Source: Bradyrhizobium sp. PSBB068
GTDB lineage: Bacteria > Pseudomonadota > Alphaproteobacteria > Rhizobiales > Xanthobacteraceae
Reading direction: 5' to 3'
Assembly (NCBI GenBank): GCA_016839165.1
Contig: CP069300.1
Span: 6,143,501-6,207,500 of the forward strand
DNA length: 64,000 nt
Shown here one piece after another: positions 1-9,277 of this stretch (the stretch's first letter is position 1; each line of letters opens with the position of its first letter). Both the position numbers and the translations under genes were made by a program. The notes beneath the pieces were generated by a model. The model did not search any database, was not told where the DNA came from, and worked only from the letters and a program-made list of their open reading frames with translations.

Positions 1-859
1 GCCCTTCGTGTCCCGCGCGGTCGATGGCGCGCTTGAGCAGACGGAGGCGGATCTCGTCCGGCATCACTGCGAACAATGCGGCGTCGAAGCCCGCGTCGGG
101 GTTATCCTCGCTTTTCAACGCAAGATAGCGCTCGGCGCCATCGACCAGCACCTCCAGCGCGGCGTTGGCGCGCGCGATCCGCGCGGCGAGCCGCGCCAGG
201 TTCCGCGCGTCGCCGCCTTCCTCGGCCAGCAGCGGCATCAGCGCGCGCAGCCGTGGGCGCGTGAAGGACGGATCGCGATTGGTCGGATCGTCGGCAAAGC
301 CGATGCGCGCCTTCTGCAGCGTCGCGATCAGCTGTGCCTTGGAAATATCGAGCAGCGGTCGGATCAGTCGAATGCCGTCGCGCTCGGTCTCGCGCGCCAT
401 CGCCGAGAGGCCCGCGACGCCGCTGCCGCGCAGCATCCGCATCAACAGCGTCTCGGCTTGATCGTCACGGGTGTGCGCGGTCAGGATATGGGTGGCGCCG
501 TACTTGCGCGCGGCTTGCGCGAGCAGGCGGTAGCGGGCCGCGCGCGCGGCTGCCGGCACGCCGGCCCCGGGTTTCGGTCCGCTCCAGCGCAGCGTCTGAT
601 GCGGCAGGTCCAGGCTTCGCGCCAGCCGCTTGACGTCGCGCGCCTCGCGGGCCGCTTCAGGACGCAGACCATGATCGACGGTGACCGCCACCAGCCGCGG
701 TCCTTGCGCGAGAGCGCGGCGCCAGCGCGCGGCGAGCCACATCAGCGCGACTGAATCGGGACCGCCCGACACCGCGAGCACGATCGCCGGCGCGCGCACG
801 AGGCCTGCGAACAGGCGCTTGGCGTCCCTTGCCGGGATGGCGGATTGGTCGTCAGGCAT
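1..859 (-). CDS. tilS: tRNA(Ile)-lysidine synthase TilS, truncated by window edge
   Basis: TilS converts C34 of the AUA-reading tRNA-Ile to lysidine, using ATP and lysine in the cytoplasm. The frame opens at an ATG at 857-859 and stays open to base 1, so the C-terminus lies outside the window. The N-type ATP pyrophosphatase P-loop, SGGPDSV, is at residues 31-37. Further on come THTRDDQAET and a GLSAM...IRLIRPLL block, both typical of the TilS catalytic domain. It lies downstream of cpoB on the same strand with a 49 bp gap. In rhizobia this gene commonly ends the tol-pal region just before ftsH, which would lie beyond the left edge. The family call is secure; only the length is unknown. Confidence 0.93.
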   Translation of the reverse strand, partial: MPDDQSAIPARDAKRLFAGLVRAPAIVLAVSGGPDSVALMWLAARWRRALAQGPRLVAVTVDHGLRPEAAREARDVKRLARSLDLPHQTLRWSGPKPGAGVPAAARAARYRLLAQAARKYGATHILTAHTRDDQAETLLMRMLRGSGVAGLSAMARETERDGIRLIRPLLDISKAQLIATLQKARIGFADDPTNRDPSFTRPRLRALMPLLAEEGGDARNLARLAARIARANAALEVLVDGAERYLALKSEDNPDAGFDAALFAVMPDEIRLRLLKRAIDRAGHEG

Positions 860-908
860 CGCAGAACCAGCGGATCGCGGGAAGGCCGGAAGCGGCCTCC
901 CTGCTGGT

Positions 909-1955
909 TTAGCACTTCACGCGCTTCTGCTCGCGGTCAACCGCAGCCTTGACCCCGCCGGAGGCGCGCGGGTACTTCCGGGCGATCTCGCCGAACGCGG
1001 CGCAGGCGGCTTCCTTTTCCTTCAGCGCCGCCAGCGACTGGCCGAGCCGCAACAGCGCGTCGGGCGCCTTCGCGGACTTGTCGAACTTGGTGGTCACGCC
1101 GAGGAAGGTTTCCGCAGCGTCGCGATATTGCTGGCGCTGGAAATAGCTCTCGCCGAGCCAGTATTGCGAGTCGGCCACCAGTGGATCGGTCGGATATTTC
1201 ACGGCGAAGTTCTTCATCGTCTCTTCGGCGAGCGCGTAGTCCTTGCGCTGCATGTAGCCGATGCCGAGGTCGAATTCGTCCTTCGGTGTCGCCGACGGCG
1301 GCAAGGTGGTCAGCGCCGCGCTCGCGCCGGGGGCGCGCTGCGGGCTGGTGTTGCCAAGCTCGAGCGGCTCGCCGGCCCCGCGGCCGCCGGGCGCACCGAC
1401 CGCCGCCTCATTCTGCATCGGCATCTGGCCGCCGCCACCGAGCACACGCGGGGCGCCGGGGGCATTCGGGTTCTGGGTCGGATCGAAGGCGTCGCCGCGT
1501 CCACGGCGGCCTGGAGCCGCTGCCGGTGGCGGCTCCTGTACGATCGGCTGGGGCGCAGCGATCTGCTGCTGGTCATAGCCACCTTGCGGTTGCCGGCCAT
1601 AGCCTTGCTGGGGCTGCCCGTATCCCTGTTGCGGCTGGGCGTAGCCCGGCTGGACTTGCGGGTAAGCCTGCGGCTGCTGTGCCGGAGGCACCGCCGCGAC
1701 ATTGGGTTGGCCGGCCGGAGCCTGTCCAGGAGCGCCGCCCGGCTGGCCGCCGAGCTGGCGCAGCCGCTCCTCGAGCTGGCGGTTGCGGTACTGCAACTCC
1801 TCGTTCTGACCGGTCAGCTGCCGCAGCTGGTTTTCAAGCCGCTCGATCCGCATCTCGGCATCGGAATCGTCGGATTGGGCAAACACTGGTGCAGAAACGG
1901 CGAACAGCGCCGCGATCGCCGCGGCGGAGGAAAGAAAATGAAACCTGGATGACAT
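909..1955 (-). CDS. cpoB: Cell division coordinator CpoB (YbgF), TPR protein
   Basis: Periplasmic partner of Tol-Pal that couples outer-membrane constriction to septal peptidoglycan synthesis. The chosen ATG at 1955 gives 348 residues with a signal peptide (basic MSSRF, hydrophobic core, cleavage after VFAQ). An upstream in-frame start would put 27 basic residues before the signal. A coiled-coil stretch at about residues 31-65 (RIERLENQLRQL) matches the trimerisation helix of YbgF. A long Pro/Gln/Gly-rich linker follows, with PQQGYG-like tandem units. The C-terminal 120 residues hold TPR units (YALAEETMKNFAVKYP, YWLGESYFQRQQYRDA). It follows pal on the same strand, as expected for the locus. 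Confidence 0.93.
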   Translation of the reverse strand: MSSRFHFLSSAAAIAALFAVSAPVFAQSDDSDAEMRIERLENQLRQLTGQNEELQYRNRQLEERLRQLGGQPGGAPGQAPAGQPNVAAVPPAQQPQAYPQVQPGYAQPQQGYGQPQQGYGRQPQGGYDQQQIAAPQPIVQEPPPAAAPGRRGRGDAFDPTQNPNAPGAPRVLGGGGQMPMQNEAAVGAPGGRGAGEPLELGNTSPQRAPGASAALTTLPPSATPKDEFDLGIGYMQRKDYALAEETMKNFAVKYPTDPLVADSQYWLGESYFQRQQYRDAAETFLGVTTKFDKSAKAPDALLRLGQSLAALKEKEAACAAFGEIARKYPRASGGVKAAVDREQKRVKC

Positions 1956-2162
1956 TTTGCCCTGACGACGAGATCGACGTGAAAAGCGAGCGACATTGAG
2001 GGACGGAGTACGCCGGAATTGTGACTGGCAGTTCAAATCCGGGATAGCGTCTCAAGACAGCGTCGCTGACACCGGTTTAGTACGGACGCTGGAACAAGCA
2101 AGCGGCCAATTGCACGCAGCCTCGTCCATCTTGATGAAAGCCGGTTTGTGCCTTCGCGCGGC

Positions 2163-2193
2163 CAAAACAAAACCGGCGCCCGAAGGCGCCGGC
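2163..2193 (-). terminator. Rho-independent terminator after pal
   Basis: Read on the minus strand, CCGGCGCC and GGCGCCGG pair perfectly around a TTCG tetraloop and are followed by TTTTGTTTT. It lies 25 bp beyond the pal stop codon. It should separate pal from most cpoB transcription, which may then need read-through or its own promoter in the 2037-2160 interval. Confidence 0.88.
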
Positions 2194-2217
2194 TTGGAAA
2201 ACCCATCCAGGATCGCG

Positions 2218-2700
2218 TCAGGAGCTGGCGTTCAGCACGGTGACGGCGCGACGGTTCTGCGACCAGCAGGAAATGTCGTTGCAGACCGCGACCGGCCGCT
2301 CCTTGCCGTAGGAGATGGTGCGCATGCGGCTCGGATCGATACCGCGCGAGGCGAGATAGGCGCGAACCGACTGCGCGCGGCGCGCACCGAGCGCGATGTT
2401 GTACTCGCGCGTGCCGCGCTCGTCGGCATGGCCTTCGATGGTGAAGGAATAGCGGTTGTAGGTCTGCAGCCACTGCGCCTGCTTGTCGAGGGTCGCGGTC
2501 GCCTGCGGGCTGAGATCGGTCTGATCGCTCTCGAAGAACACGCGGTCGCCGACATTGACCACGAAGTCCTGCTGGCTGCCCGGGGTCGCGGCGCCCCCAA
2601 TCGCACCATTGGCGTCCAACGGGTTCTTGTTGGCGCAGGCACCCATCGACAGCGCCACCGCCAGAACCGCAACCAGCTTCATACCCTGGAGATATTTCAT
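2218..2700 (-). CDS. pal: Peptidoglycan-associated lipoprotein Pal
   Basis: Outer-membrane lipoprotein that binds peptidoglycan through an OmpA-like domain and interacts with TolB. The ATG at 2700 gives 160 residues, the usual length. Residues 1-22 form a lipoprotein signal ending in MGAC, with lipidated Cys22. The OmpA-like domain contains FFESDQTDLS, then GHADERGTREYN, whose Asp and Arg hold meso-diaminopimelate, then RRAQSVRAYL. A longer in-frame extension to 2808 has no lipoprotein logic and was rejected. Unlike the compact E. coli locus, tolB lies 3.7 kb upstream, separated by two unrelated genes. Confidence 0.95.
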   Translation of the reverse strand: MKYLQGMKLVAVLAVALSMGACANKNPLDANGAIGGAATPGSQQDFVVNVGDRVFFESDQTDLSPQATATLDKQAQWLQTYNRYSFTIEGHADERGTREYNIALGARRAQSVRAYLASRGIDPSRMRTISYGKERPVAVCNDISCWSQNRRAVTVLNASS

Positions 2701-2971
2701 TCCCGGAGCCTCCACGCTCACGCTCTTCGTACTACCCAATCGGTCTACAGGGCGATGGTTAAGCGAACGTTCCGTCAACCTTGACGAGACCTTGCTGGAC
2801 CCCATCAAATGCCAGGCAATGCCGGAAAGCGCCCCCGATGGTTAATGGGTGGCAAATGTGGCGCGATGGTGAAGGGAAGGCAAGGTTCGCGGGAACCGGC
2901 CGCTTTTGCAAGACAATTTGGTCCGCGGGCAACAGCCGGCCAACGTCAGATCGATGCGAATGCCGGTTTTC

Positions 2972-3706
2972 TCAGGGATTCGGCACGATCGACGCGCGCT
3001 CGAACGGCCGGACCATACCATCGGGCTGCAATTGGCCTTCCCGATCGAACAGCATCCGGCGCTCGAAGGCACTCGAGCGCAGGAACGGATAGCGGGCCAG
3101 CACGCGTTCCCGCACCGTCGGCAGATGCGACGCCATTAACCCGACCGGCTTCACGAGCCCCGGGTAGAGGCGCGGCTCCGACCAGGTCTCGTGCAGGAAC
3201 ACGCGCCGGTAGAACGCCATGTGCTCGGGCCGGACCGGCGCCAGGCCGTAATCGGCATTGAAATGCACGCCCGCGGTCGAGCCGAGCCGCACCGTGACAT
3301 AGGGCAGTTCCGGATTGTTCCGCGCCTTCTCGGGGTCCGCGACGAAGCGCGTCGAATCGATGAAGACCAGCCCCTGATCGAGTTTCGGCAGCAGCACATC
3401 GCCGAACACGTCGAGCGTCGGCGAGGAGCGCCACTCCGGTGTCACCACCGTGATGCGGATCGAACTGCAGAGCTCACCTTGCAGATAGACGCCGAACACC
3501 CAGGCATTCGGCGCATCATCGAACGCATCGACCACACGCTCATCTGCCGAGGGCCGGATCGCGCCCTCGCGCAGATAGGCGCGGTAACGCAGCCGGTAGA
3601 TCTCGTCTTTCTGTTCCGGGGTCTGAGCGAGGCGGTAGTCGACTTGATCGAGAGGGTCCGCAAGCCTTCCTGTCGCGGGCTTAATGGCTTCGGCCGCGGA
3701 CCTCAT
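2972..3706 (-). CDS. FeeM-like N-acyl amino acid synthase / autoinducer-synthase-fold acyltransferase
   Basis: Predicted 244-residue GNAT-fold acyltransferase related to FeeM, which joins acyl chains from acyl-ACP to the amino group of tyrosine or other amino acids, and more distantly to LuxI. Recognisable family features are the N-terminal YRLRYRAYLREGAI block, the beta-strand SSIRITVV, FIDSTRFVADP and VRLGSTAGVHFNADYGLAPVRPEHMAFYRRVF. No signal peptide or membrane segment is seen. The start at 3706 has GGGGAG seven bases upstream; a TTG 18 bases earlier would overlap that site. It lies between the GGDEF-EAL gene and pal, all on the minus strand. The acyl acceptor cannot be read from sequence. 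Confidence 0.7.
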   Translation of the reverse strand: MRSAAEAIKPATGRLADPLDQVDYRLAQTPEQKDEIYRLRYRAYLREGAIRPSADERVVDAFDDAPNAWVFGVYLQGELCSSIRITVVTPEWRSSPTLDVFGDVLLPKLDQGLVFIDSTRFVADPEKARNNPELPYVTVRLGSTAGVHFNADYGLAPVRPEHMAFYRRVFLHETWSEPRLYPGLVKPVGLMASHLPTVRERVLARYPFLRSSAFERRMLFDREGQLQPDGMVRPFERASIVPNP

Positions 3707-3880
3707 GCGGTACTCCCCTAACAACCCAACAACTTCAACGCGCGTGCCAAAAAGATTAACAGCTTCTTAATTTTCGTCAAAGCAATCGAGGCAATACGGT
3801 TAACTTCCGACCGCAAGGCTGCATTTCAAATCGTGCGGTCGAATGTTCCCACAACTATCGATTGAGCCTATTGCGCTGGA

Positions 3881-6205
3881 TCAAGCAATTGAGCGCGAGG
3901 GAACCACTTGCAGCTGCTCATCGGTCCGCCGGCCATGCGACGCATTGAGCAGCTGGCGGATGCGGACCGCGGGAACCGGCCGGCTGAACAGGTATCCCTG
4001 GGCTTCGGTCACCGCGCCGTCGGCGCTGATCAGTTCGAGCTGCTCGTTGGTCTCGATGCCCTCGACCACGACCGACATGCCGAGGTCCGCCGACAGCCGC
4101 GCCACGCCGCGCAGCAGGGTCAGCGGCCGATCGCTGTCGATGCCTTCGAGGAAGGAACGGTCGATCTTGACCTTCTGCAACGGGAAATTGTGCAGGTAGC
4201 TGAGCGACGAGTAGCCGGTGCCGAAATCGTCCAGCGAAATCCGCACGCCGAGCGAGCGCAGTTGCGACAGCACGTCGTGGGTCAGCTCGGTGTTGTGCAG
4301 CAGCGAGGATTCGGTGATCTCGATCTCGAGCCGGTGCGCCGGCAGGCCGGAGACCTCGAGCGCGTAGCGAACCTCGCTCAGCACGTCGCGCTGGTGGAAC
4401 TGCTGCGGCGAGAAATTGACCGCGACGCTGACCGCCTCCGGCCACTTCATGCATTCCATGCAGGCCTTGCGCAGGATCCAGCGGCCGAGATCGACGATCA
4501 GGCCCATGTCCTCAGCGACCGGAATGATGTCGACCGGAGAGACGGTGCCGCGCGCTGGATGGTTCCAGCGCAGCAGCGCCTCGCAGGTGCTCACCTTGCC
4601 GGACTTCAGATTGATCAGCGGCTGATAAAACAGCTCGAATTCCTCGTTGGCCAGCGCCTTGCGCAGGTCGAGCTCGAGGATGCGGCGGGCCTCGACGGTT
4701 TGCGCCATCTCGTCGCGGAAGAAGCAGAAGGTGCCGCGGCCGTCGGCCTTGGCGCGGTAGAGCGCCATGTCGGCGTTCTTCAGCAACGTGTCGGCGCTGA
4801 CACCAGGCGCAGTCATCGCGATGCCGACGCTGGCGCCGATCTCGACCAGGTGGTTGTCGATCTTGTAGCGCTCGCTGAGGCGGTCGACGATGCGCCGCGC
4901 CAGTGCGGCGGCGTCCTCGTGCGATTGGATGTTCTGCTGGAACACGACGAACTCGTCGCCGCCGAACCGCGCCACGAAATCCTCCGGACGCAGCATCTCG
5001 CGCAGCCGCTCGGCGACCGCGCAGAGCAGCTGGTCGCCGCAGGGATGGCCGAGCGTATCGTTGACCTGCTTGAACTGGTCGAGGTCGACGAACAGCAAGG
5101 CGGAGCGGTGGTCGCCGCGCTGCATGGCGAGCAGCCGGCCGATCTCGTCGCGGAAATTGACGCGGTTGGGCAGCGCAGTCAGTTCGTCGTAACGTGCGAG
5201 GTGGCTGATCCTCGCCTCGGCGTCCTTGCGCTCGGTGATGTCCTCGACCAGCACCACCATGCCGCCGCCGACCATCGGCTGGAACGTCCAGTCGAGCGAG
5301 CGGTTCTGGGCCGGATCGGGATCGCTGGTGACGATGTCGCCGCGCTGCGAACTCTCGATCTCGTAGAGAATCTGTTGCGCGGCCGCGACCGAGATCACGC
5401 CGGACAGCACGCACGCATTGCAGATGTCGGTTGCGCTGGCGCCGCGCTGCACGAAGTCGTCGGACAGCTCCATCATCTCGATGAAGCGGTGGTTCATCAC
5501 CGCAAGGCGTCCGTCGGCGCGGAACATGCACAAGCCGTGCGGCATGTTGTTCAGCGCGGTATCAAATTGATGCGCCAGCGCCGCCTCGCGCTCCTTGGCG
5601 ATCCAGGCATTGACGTAGATGCGCTGCAGGCTCGTGGTGAGGTGGCGGATGGCGCTGAAGAATACCAGGCTGAGCAGCGCAAGCGCGATGTGATAGGGAC
5701 CGCCGACATACATCAGCGCGGCGATCAGGGGACCGATCGACATCAACAGATGCAGATGGAAAATCTGCGGCCGGCCGAAGGTCCGTCCGACCCCCGCCGA
5801 GGTATAAGCGACCACCGTGGTCACGCAGAGCATATGGGCTGCGGCATCGTTGGTAGTGACCAAGACGGCAGCGCCCCACAGGCCGAGCGCAATGCCGTAG
5901 GCGAGGCTGCCGATCCGGTAGCGCTTCTCCCACGTCACGGATTCTTCGACGGTGAGCCGGGAATTGCGCTGCTGGTAGCGGTACATCTGCCACGCGCGCG
6001 CCAGACCGACCACGATGAACAGCGGCACGCACAGCCAGGACAACAGATTTCCGGTGACGAACGCAATCACGGCGCCCGCGATCGCAGGGCCGAAAGCGCC
6101 GAAGATCATGGGCGCAGGGTTCATGAACAGGGAATCGACCAGCGCCGCGGAGATCGTCGGCGACATCGACTGGTCCGGTTCTCCCGTCTGACTTGCAAAC
6201 TGCAT
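3881..6205 (-). CDS. Membrane-bound bifunctional diguanylate cyclase/phosphodiesterase (PAS-GGDEF-EAL)
   Basis: 774-residue cyclic-di-GMP enzyme. About five or six hydrophobic segments occupy residues 30-190, followed by a PAS-like domain (FDTALNNMPHGLCMFRADG) at about 215-330. The GGDEF domain carries an intact FGGDEF active site. RPED five residues upstream is a canonical RxxD product-inhibition site. The EAL domain has EALLRW, VNFSPQQF, EITESSLL, LDDFGTGYSS, KIDRSF, VEGIET and QGYLFSRPV, so all metal and general-base residues appear present. Both activities are therefore possible. The gene lies between tolB and the FeeM-like gene, on the same strand. The sensed signal is unknown; the membrane part matches no MASE or MHYT class I can name. 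Confidence 0.93.
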   Translation of the reverse strand: MQFASQTGEPDQSMSPTISAALVDSLFMNPAPMIFGAFGPAIAGAVIAFVTGNLLSWLCVPLFIVVGLARAWQMYRYQQRNSRLTVEESVTWEKRYRIGSLAYGIALGLWGAAVLVTTNDAAAHMLCVTTVVAYTSAGVGRTFGRPQIFHLHLLMSIGPLIAALMYVGGPYHIALALLSLVFFSAIRHLTTSLQRIYVNAWIAKEREAALAHQFDTALNNMPHGLCMFRADGRLAVMNHRFIEMMELSDDFVQRGASATDICNACVLSGVISVAAAQQILYEIESSQRGDIVTSDPDPAQNRSLDWTFQPMVGGGMVVLVEDITERKDAEARISHLARYDELTALPNRVNFRDEIGRLLAMQRGDHRSALLFVDLDQFKQVNDTLGHPCGDQLLCAVAERLREMLRPEDFVARFGGDEFVVFQQNIQSHEDAAALARRIVDRLSERYKIDNHLVEIGASVGIAMTAPGVSADTLLKNADMALYRAKADGRGTFCFFRDEMAQTVEARRILELDLRKALANEEFELFYQPLINLKSGKVSTCEALLRWNHPARGTVSPVDIIPVAEDMGLIVDLGRWILRKACMECMKWPEAVSVAVNFSPQQFHQRDVLSEVRYALEVSGLPAHRLEIEITESSLLHNTELTHDVLSQLRSLGVRISLDDFGTGYSSLSYLHNFPLQKVKIDRSFLEGIDSDRPLTLLRGVARLSADLGMSVVVEGIETNEQLELISADGAVTEAQGYLFSRPVPAVRIRQLLNASHGRRTDEQLQVVPSRSIA

Positions 6206-6388
6206 TGTGAGAGCGCATGTCCTTTTCAGCTCGCACTCTTACTGGTCGCTGGTGAAGTCTTTCTGAGGGAATATCGTTAGCGAGTCCTTGCAATGGACCG
6301 CCAAAGGCCGGAATACACCATTAAATTCAGTGCGCTAGATGATAAGCGCCGACGGCTACCGTGGTTCCCCGTGGCCGTCGACGAAAGC

Positions 6389-7759
6389 TCATGACAACAG
6401 CGGCGACCAGGCGGGATCGGAGGCAAAACCCGGGGTCGGCACCCGCAGCTCGTTGCGCCCGGAGACGTCGATGGTGAACAGCGACGGTCCGCTGTTACCG
6501 CCCGGATCGCGGAAGAACATCACGACGCGCCCGTTCGGCGCAAACGTCGGACCCTCATTGTGGAAGCCCGAGGTCAGGATGCGCTCGCCCGAGCCGTCCG
6601 GCTTCATGATGCCGATCGCGAACTGCCCGCCGCCCTGCTTGGTGAAGGCGATGTAGTCGCCGCGCGGCGACCACACCGGCGTCGAATAGGTGCCGTCGCC
6701 GAACGAGATGCGCTGCGCCTGGCCGCCGGTTGCCGCCATCACATAGATCTGCGGCTTGCCGCCGCGATCGGACTCGAAGCACAGCCGGGTGCCGTCGGGT
6801 GCGTAGGACGGCGAAGTGTCGATCGCCGGCGTGTCGGTCAGCCGCGTCATCGACTTCGAGCGCAGATCCATCACGAACAAATTGGAGTTGCCGCCCTGCT
6901 GCAGGCTCATGATGACGCGCTGGCCGTCGGGCGAGAAGCGCGGCGAGAACGACATGCCCGGGAAGTTGCCGACGATCTCGCGCTGGCCGGTCTCGATGTT
7001 GAGCAGATAGACGCGCGGGTCGCCCTGCCCGAACTCCATATAGGTGATTTCCTGGGTCGACGGCGAGAAGCGCGGCGTCAGCACGAGATCCGAGCCGCGA
7101 GTGAGATAGCGCACATTGGCGCCGTCCTGGTCCATCAGCGCGAGCCGCTTGACGCGGCGATCCGCCGCGCCGCTCTCGTCGACGAACACGACGCGGGTAT
7201 CGAAATAACCCTTCTCGCCGGTCATGCGCTCGTAGATCTGGTCGGAGATGATGTGCGCGATGCGGCGCCAGTATTCGGCCGAGGTGTCATACTGCTGGCC
7301 GGCCAGCTGCTGGCCGGTGTTGACGTCCCAGAGCCGGAATTCCGCCTTCACGCGGCCGCTGCCCTGGCGCGTCATCCGGCCGGTCACCAGCGCCTGCGCG
7401 TTGATGCTCTTCCAATTGTTGAAGTTCGGCGCCGCGTCGATGTTGATCTGCTTCTCGAGATAGGCGGCCTGATCGATCGGCGCGAACAATCCGCTGCGTT
7501 TCAGATTGTTGGTGATCACCTGCGTGACGCCGACGCCGACTTCGGCATCGCCGGGCGTGCCGGCAGCGAAATTCGGAATTGCGATCGGCACCGGGGCAAA
7601 CTCGCCTCCTGGAATCTGAATCTGCTTGCGCCCACCCTCCTGTCCGATGGCTTGACGGAAGGGGCCGCCAGCCAGCGCTCCAAGCGCGGCCATGCCGGAA
7701 ATCATCTGTCGGCGGTTGAGGCGATCTCTCATCGCGCACCAATTATTCTTGTCTGTCAT
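6389..7759 (-). CDS. tolB: Tol-Pal translocation protein TolB
   Basis: Periplasmic beta-propeller that relays between the Tol inner-membrane complex and Pal. It is 456 residues long. The N-terminal domain contains [11 protein letters not shown] and [17 protein letters not shown]. It is followed by propeller blades with repeated SPDG/APDG-type strands ([39 protein letters not shown]). The signal region reads [18 protein letters not shown], a twin-arginine-like motif before the hydrophobic stretch, which is unusual for TolB. The start is uncertain: an internal ATG nine codons later (7732) would still keep the RR motif. It follows tolA with a 46 bp gap and is the last gene of the tolQRAB run. 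Confidence 0.95.
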   Translation of the reverse strand: MTDKNNWCAMRDRLNRRQMISGMAALGALAGGPFRQAIGQEGGRKQIQIPGGEFAPVPIAIPNFAAGTPGDAEVGVGVTQVITNNLKRSGLFAPIDQAAYLEKQINIDAAPNFNNWKSINAQALVTGRMTRQGSGRVKAEFRLWDVNTGQQLAGQQYDTSAEYWRRIAHIISDQIYERMTGEKGYFDTRVVFVDESGAADRRVKRLALMDQDGANVRYLTRGSDLVLTPRFSPSTQEITYMEFGQGDPRVYLLNIETGQREIVGNFPGMSFSPRFSPDGQRVIMSLQQGGNSNLFVMDLRSKSMTRLTDTPAIDTSPSYAPDGTRLCFESDRGGKPQIYVMAATGGQAQRISFGDGTYSTPVWSPRGDYIAFTKQGGGQFAIGIMKPDGSGERILTSGFHNEGPTFAPNGRVVMFFRDPGGNSGPSLFTIDVSGRNELRVPTPGFASDPAWSPLLS

Positions 7760-7805
7760 CGTCGGTAGACTTTGGTTGATGTTGGCAAAAGCATCGCCGC
7801 TAATC

Positions 7806-8768
7806 TCACGTATTATTCTCTTTGAACACTGGTGCGAATGCCTTCCATTCGTCGTACCAGCCCGCGGGCAGATTGTACGGCTGGCAGGCGATAATCGCGC
7901 GCATGGCGCTTTCCTGATAAACGCGCATATAGGGCGTCGCCGGCGTGTCTACTGCTACCGGCATGCGTGCGAGCGTGCCGTCGCGCTTCAGATCGATATC
8001 GAACACCACCTGGGTCCGCTGCTCCTCGAGACTGCCGTAAGGTTTGTTTTTCCAGCAGCGTTCGACCTGCTGCCTGAACATCGCGCCCCAGCTGGCGGAA
8101 TTGTCGGCGGACTTGCCCTTTGCCGTACCGAGCGCCGCGTTGGCGTTCATTGTGTCACCGGTGATCGACGCGCGTGTCGGATCGCGCTTGTCGAGTAGAG
8201 CCGCGATCTTGCTCTGGTCGAACACGCGATCCTTCGGCTTCTGCTCCTGTGGCGGCTTGGCGGCCTGCTGGACCGGCTTAGGCGGCGGCTTCTTCTCTTC
8301 CTTCTTGATCGCTTCCGCGATCGGATCTGGCTTCACCGGATCGGGCTTCTTCTCGACCGGCTTCGGCTCTTCCTTCGGCTTGTTCTCGACCTTCTTCGGC
8401 GGATCCGGCTTCCTGTCTTCCGGCTTCTCCACCTTCGGTGTCGGCGCCGGGGCCATATCGGTCACCACCGGCGGCTTCTTGTCCTCGATCTTGCCGACGG
8501 CATCGTCAACCGGCTTGGCTTCGGCGACCTTCTCGACCAACGGCTTGGGATTTTCCTTCTTGCCGTCCTTTTGGCCGGCCATGGCTTTGGAGAGCTGGCT
8601 GGCGTCGATCACGTCGACCGCGACCGCGTCCTCTTCCGGCATGACGAAGGCCCTGGTCGAAAACGACACCAAGCCCCACCCGATCACGAGGACGTGCAGG
8701 ACAATCGATGCCGCCAGAGTCTTGTCGACCTTGACCTTCAAATCAGGCTTCCCCGTGCCTTGTCGCAC
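7806..8768 (-). CDS. tolA: TolA-like energy-transducing protein
   Basis: Inner-membrane protein that transmits the proton-motive-force-driven movement of TolQR to TolB and Pal. It is 320 residues long with a GTG start at 8768, seven bases after the tolR stop. A single N-terminal membrane helix lies at about residues 18-37 ([17 protein letters not shown]), followed by a roughly 150-residue Lys/Pro/Glu/Asp-rich rod ([23 protein letters not shown]). A folded C-terminal domain has [17 protein letters not shown] and [15 protein letters not shown]. This low-identity architecture is normal for alphaproteobacterial TolA. Position between tolR and tolB supports the name. Confidence 0.9.
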   Translation of the reverse strand: MRQGTGKPDLKVKVDKTLAASIVLHVLVIGWGLVSFSTRAFVMPEEDAVAVDVIDASQLSKAMAGQKDGKKENPKPLVEKVAEAKPVDDAVGKIEDKKPPVVTDMAPAPTPKVEKPEDRKPDPPKKVENKPKEEPKPVEKKPDPVKPDPIAEAIKKEEKKPPPKPVQQAAKPPQEQKPKDRVFDQSKIAALLDKRDPTRASITGDTMNANAALGTAKGKSADNSASWGAMFRQQVERCWKNKPYGSLEEQRTQVVFDIDLKRDGTLARMPVAVDTPATPYMRVYQESAMRAIIACQPYNLPAGWYDEWKAFAPVFKENNT

Positions 8769-8775
8769 ATGGTGG

Positions 8776-9243
8776 TTATCCGCCTTCCGGGATGATGACG
8801 ATGTTCGCCTTGAATCCCGCGGCCCGGACTTCCCCGAGCAGTTTCATCATATCCGTGTAACAGACGTCCTTGTCGCCGCGCAGATAGACCACTTTTTCAG
8901 CGTCCGACCGGGCGTCTCCGATCGCCTTGATCTTGGCCGGGAAATCGACTGCCGTGACCGGCGCGTCGCCGAGATACAGCTCGACATTCGAGTTGCAGCC
9001 GCCGCCGGTCCGCTTGACCGACAATGTCAGCGGCGGCTGGTTCGACGAGATCGACTTGCCGCCGCTCGCGACCGGCAGGTCGATGTCGATGTTCGACGTC
9101 ATCAGCGGCGCCGCCACCATGAAGATGATCAAGAGCACCAGCATCACGTCGACCATCGGCGTGACGTTGATCTCGGCCATCACCGGCTTGCGCCCGCGGC
9201 GGCGCCTGCCGCCACCGCCGGACCCTGCCATGCTCATCGCCAT
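8776..9243 (-). CDS. tolR: Tol-Pal system protein TolR (ExbD family)
   Basis: 155-residue ExbD/TolR family protein that forms the proton channel with TolQ. A basic Gly/Arg-rich cytoplasmic tail (GGGGRRRRGRK) precedes the single membrane helix. The family signature INVTPMVDVMLVLLIIFM contains the proton-carrying Asp in MVDVM. The periplasmic domain ends with the strand-helix pattern VYLRGDKDVCYTDMMKLL and FKANIVIIPEGG. Two cysteines in the periplasmic part (GGGCNSN and DVCYTD) could pair. It lies 34 bp downstream of tolQ and seven bases upstream of tolA, consistent with a single transcript. Confidence 0.96.
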   Translation of the reverse strand: MAMSMAGSGGGGRRRRGRKPVMAEINVTPMVDVMLVLLIIFMVAAPLMTSNIDIDLPVASGGKSISSNQPPLTLSVKRTGGGCNSNVELYLGDAPVTAVDFPAKIKAIGDARSDAEKVVYLRGDKDVCYTDMMKLLGEVRAAGFKANIVIIPEGG

Positions 9244-9277
9244 GATCGTGCGCTCACAACAGTGACCATCATTGGTC

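Noticed and set aside
3908..6280. A 790-codon plus-strand frame opposite the GGDEF-EAL gene
   Set aside because: The minus-strand protein has complete c-di-GMP domains. The plus-strand product is a compositional shadow without motifs.
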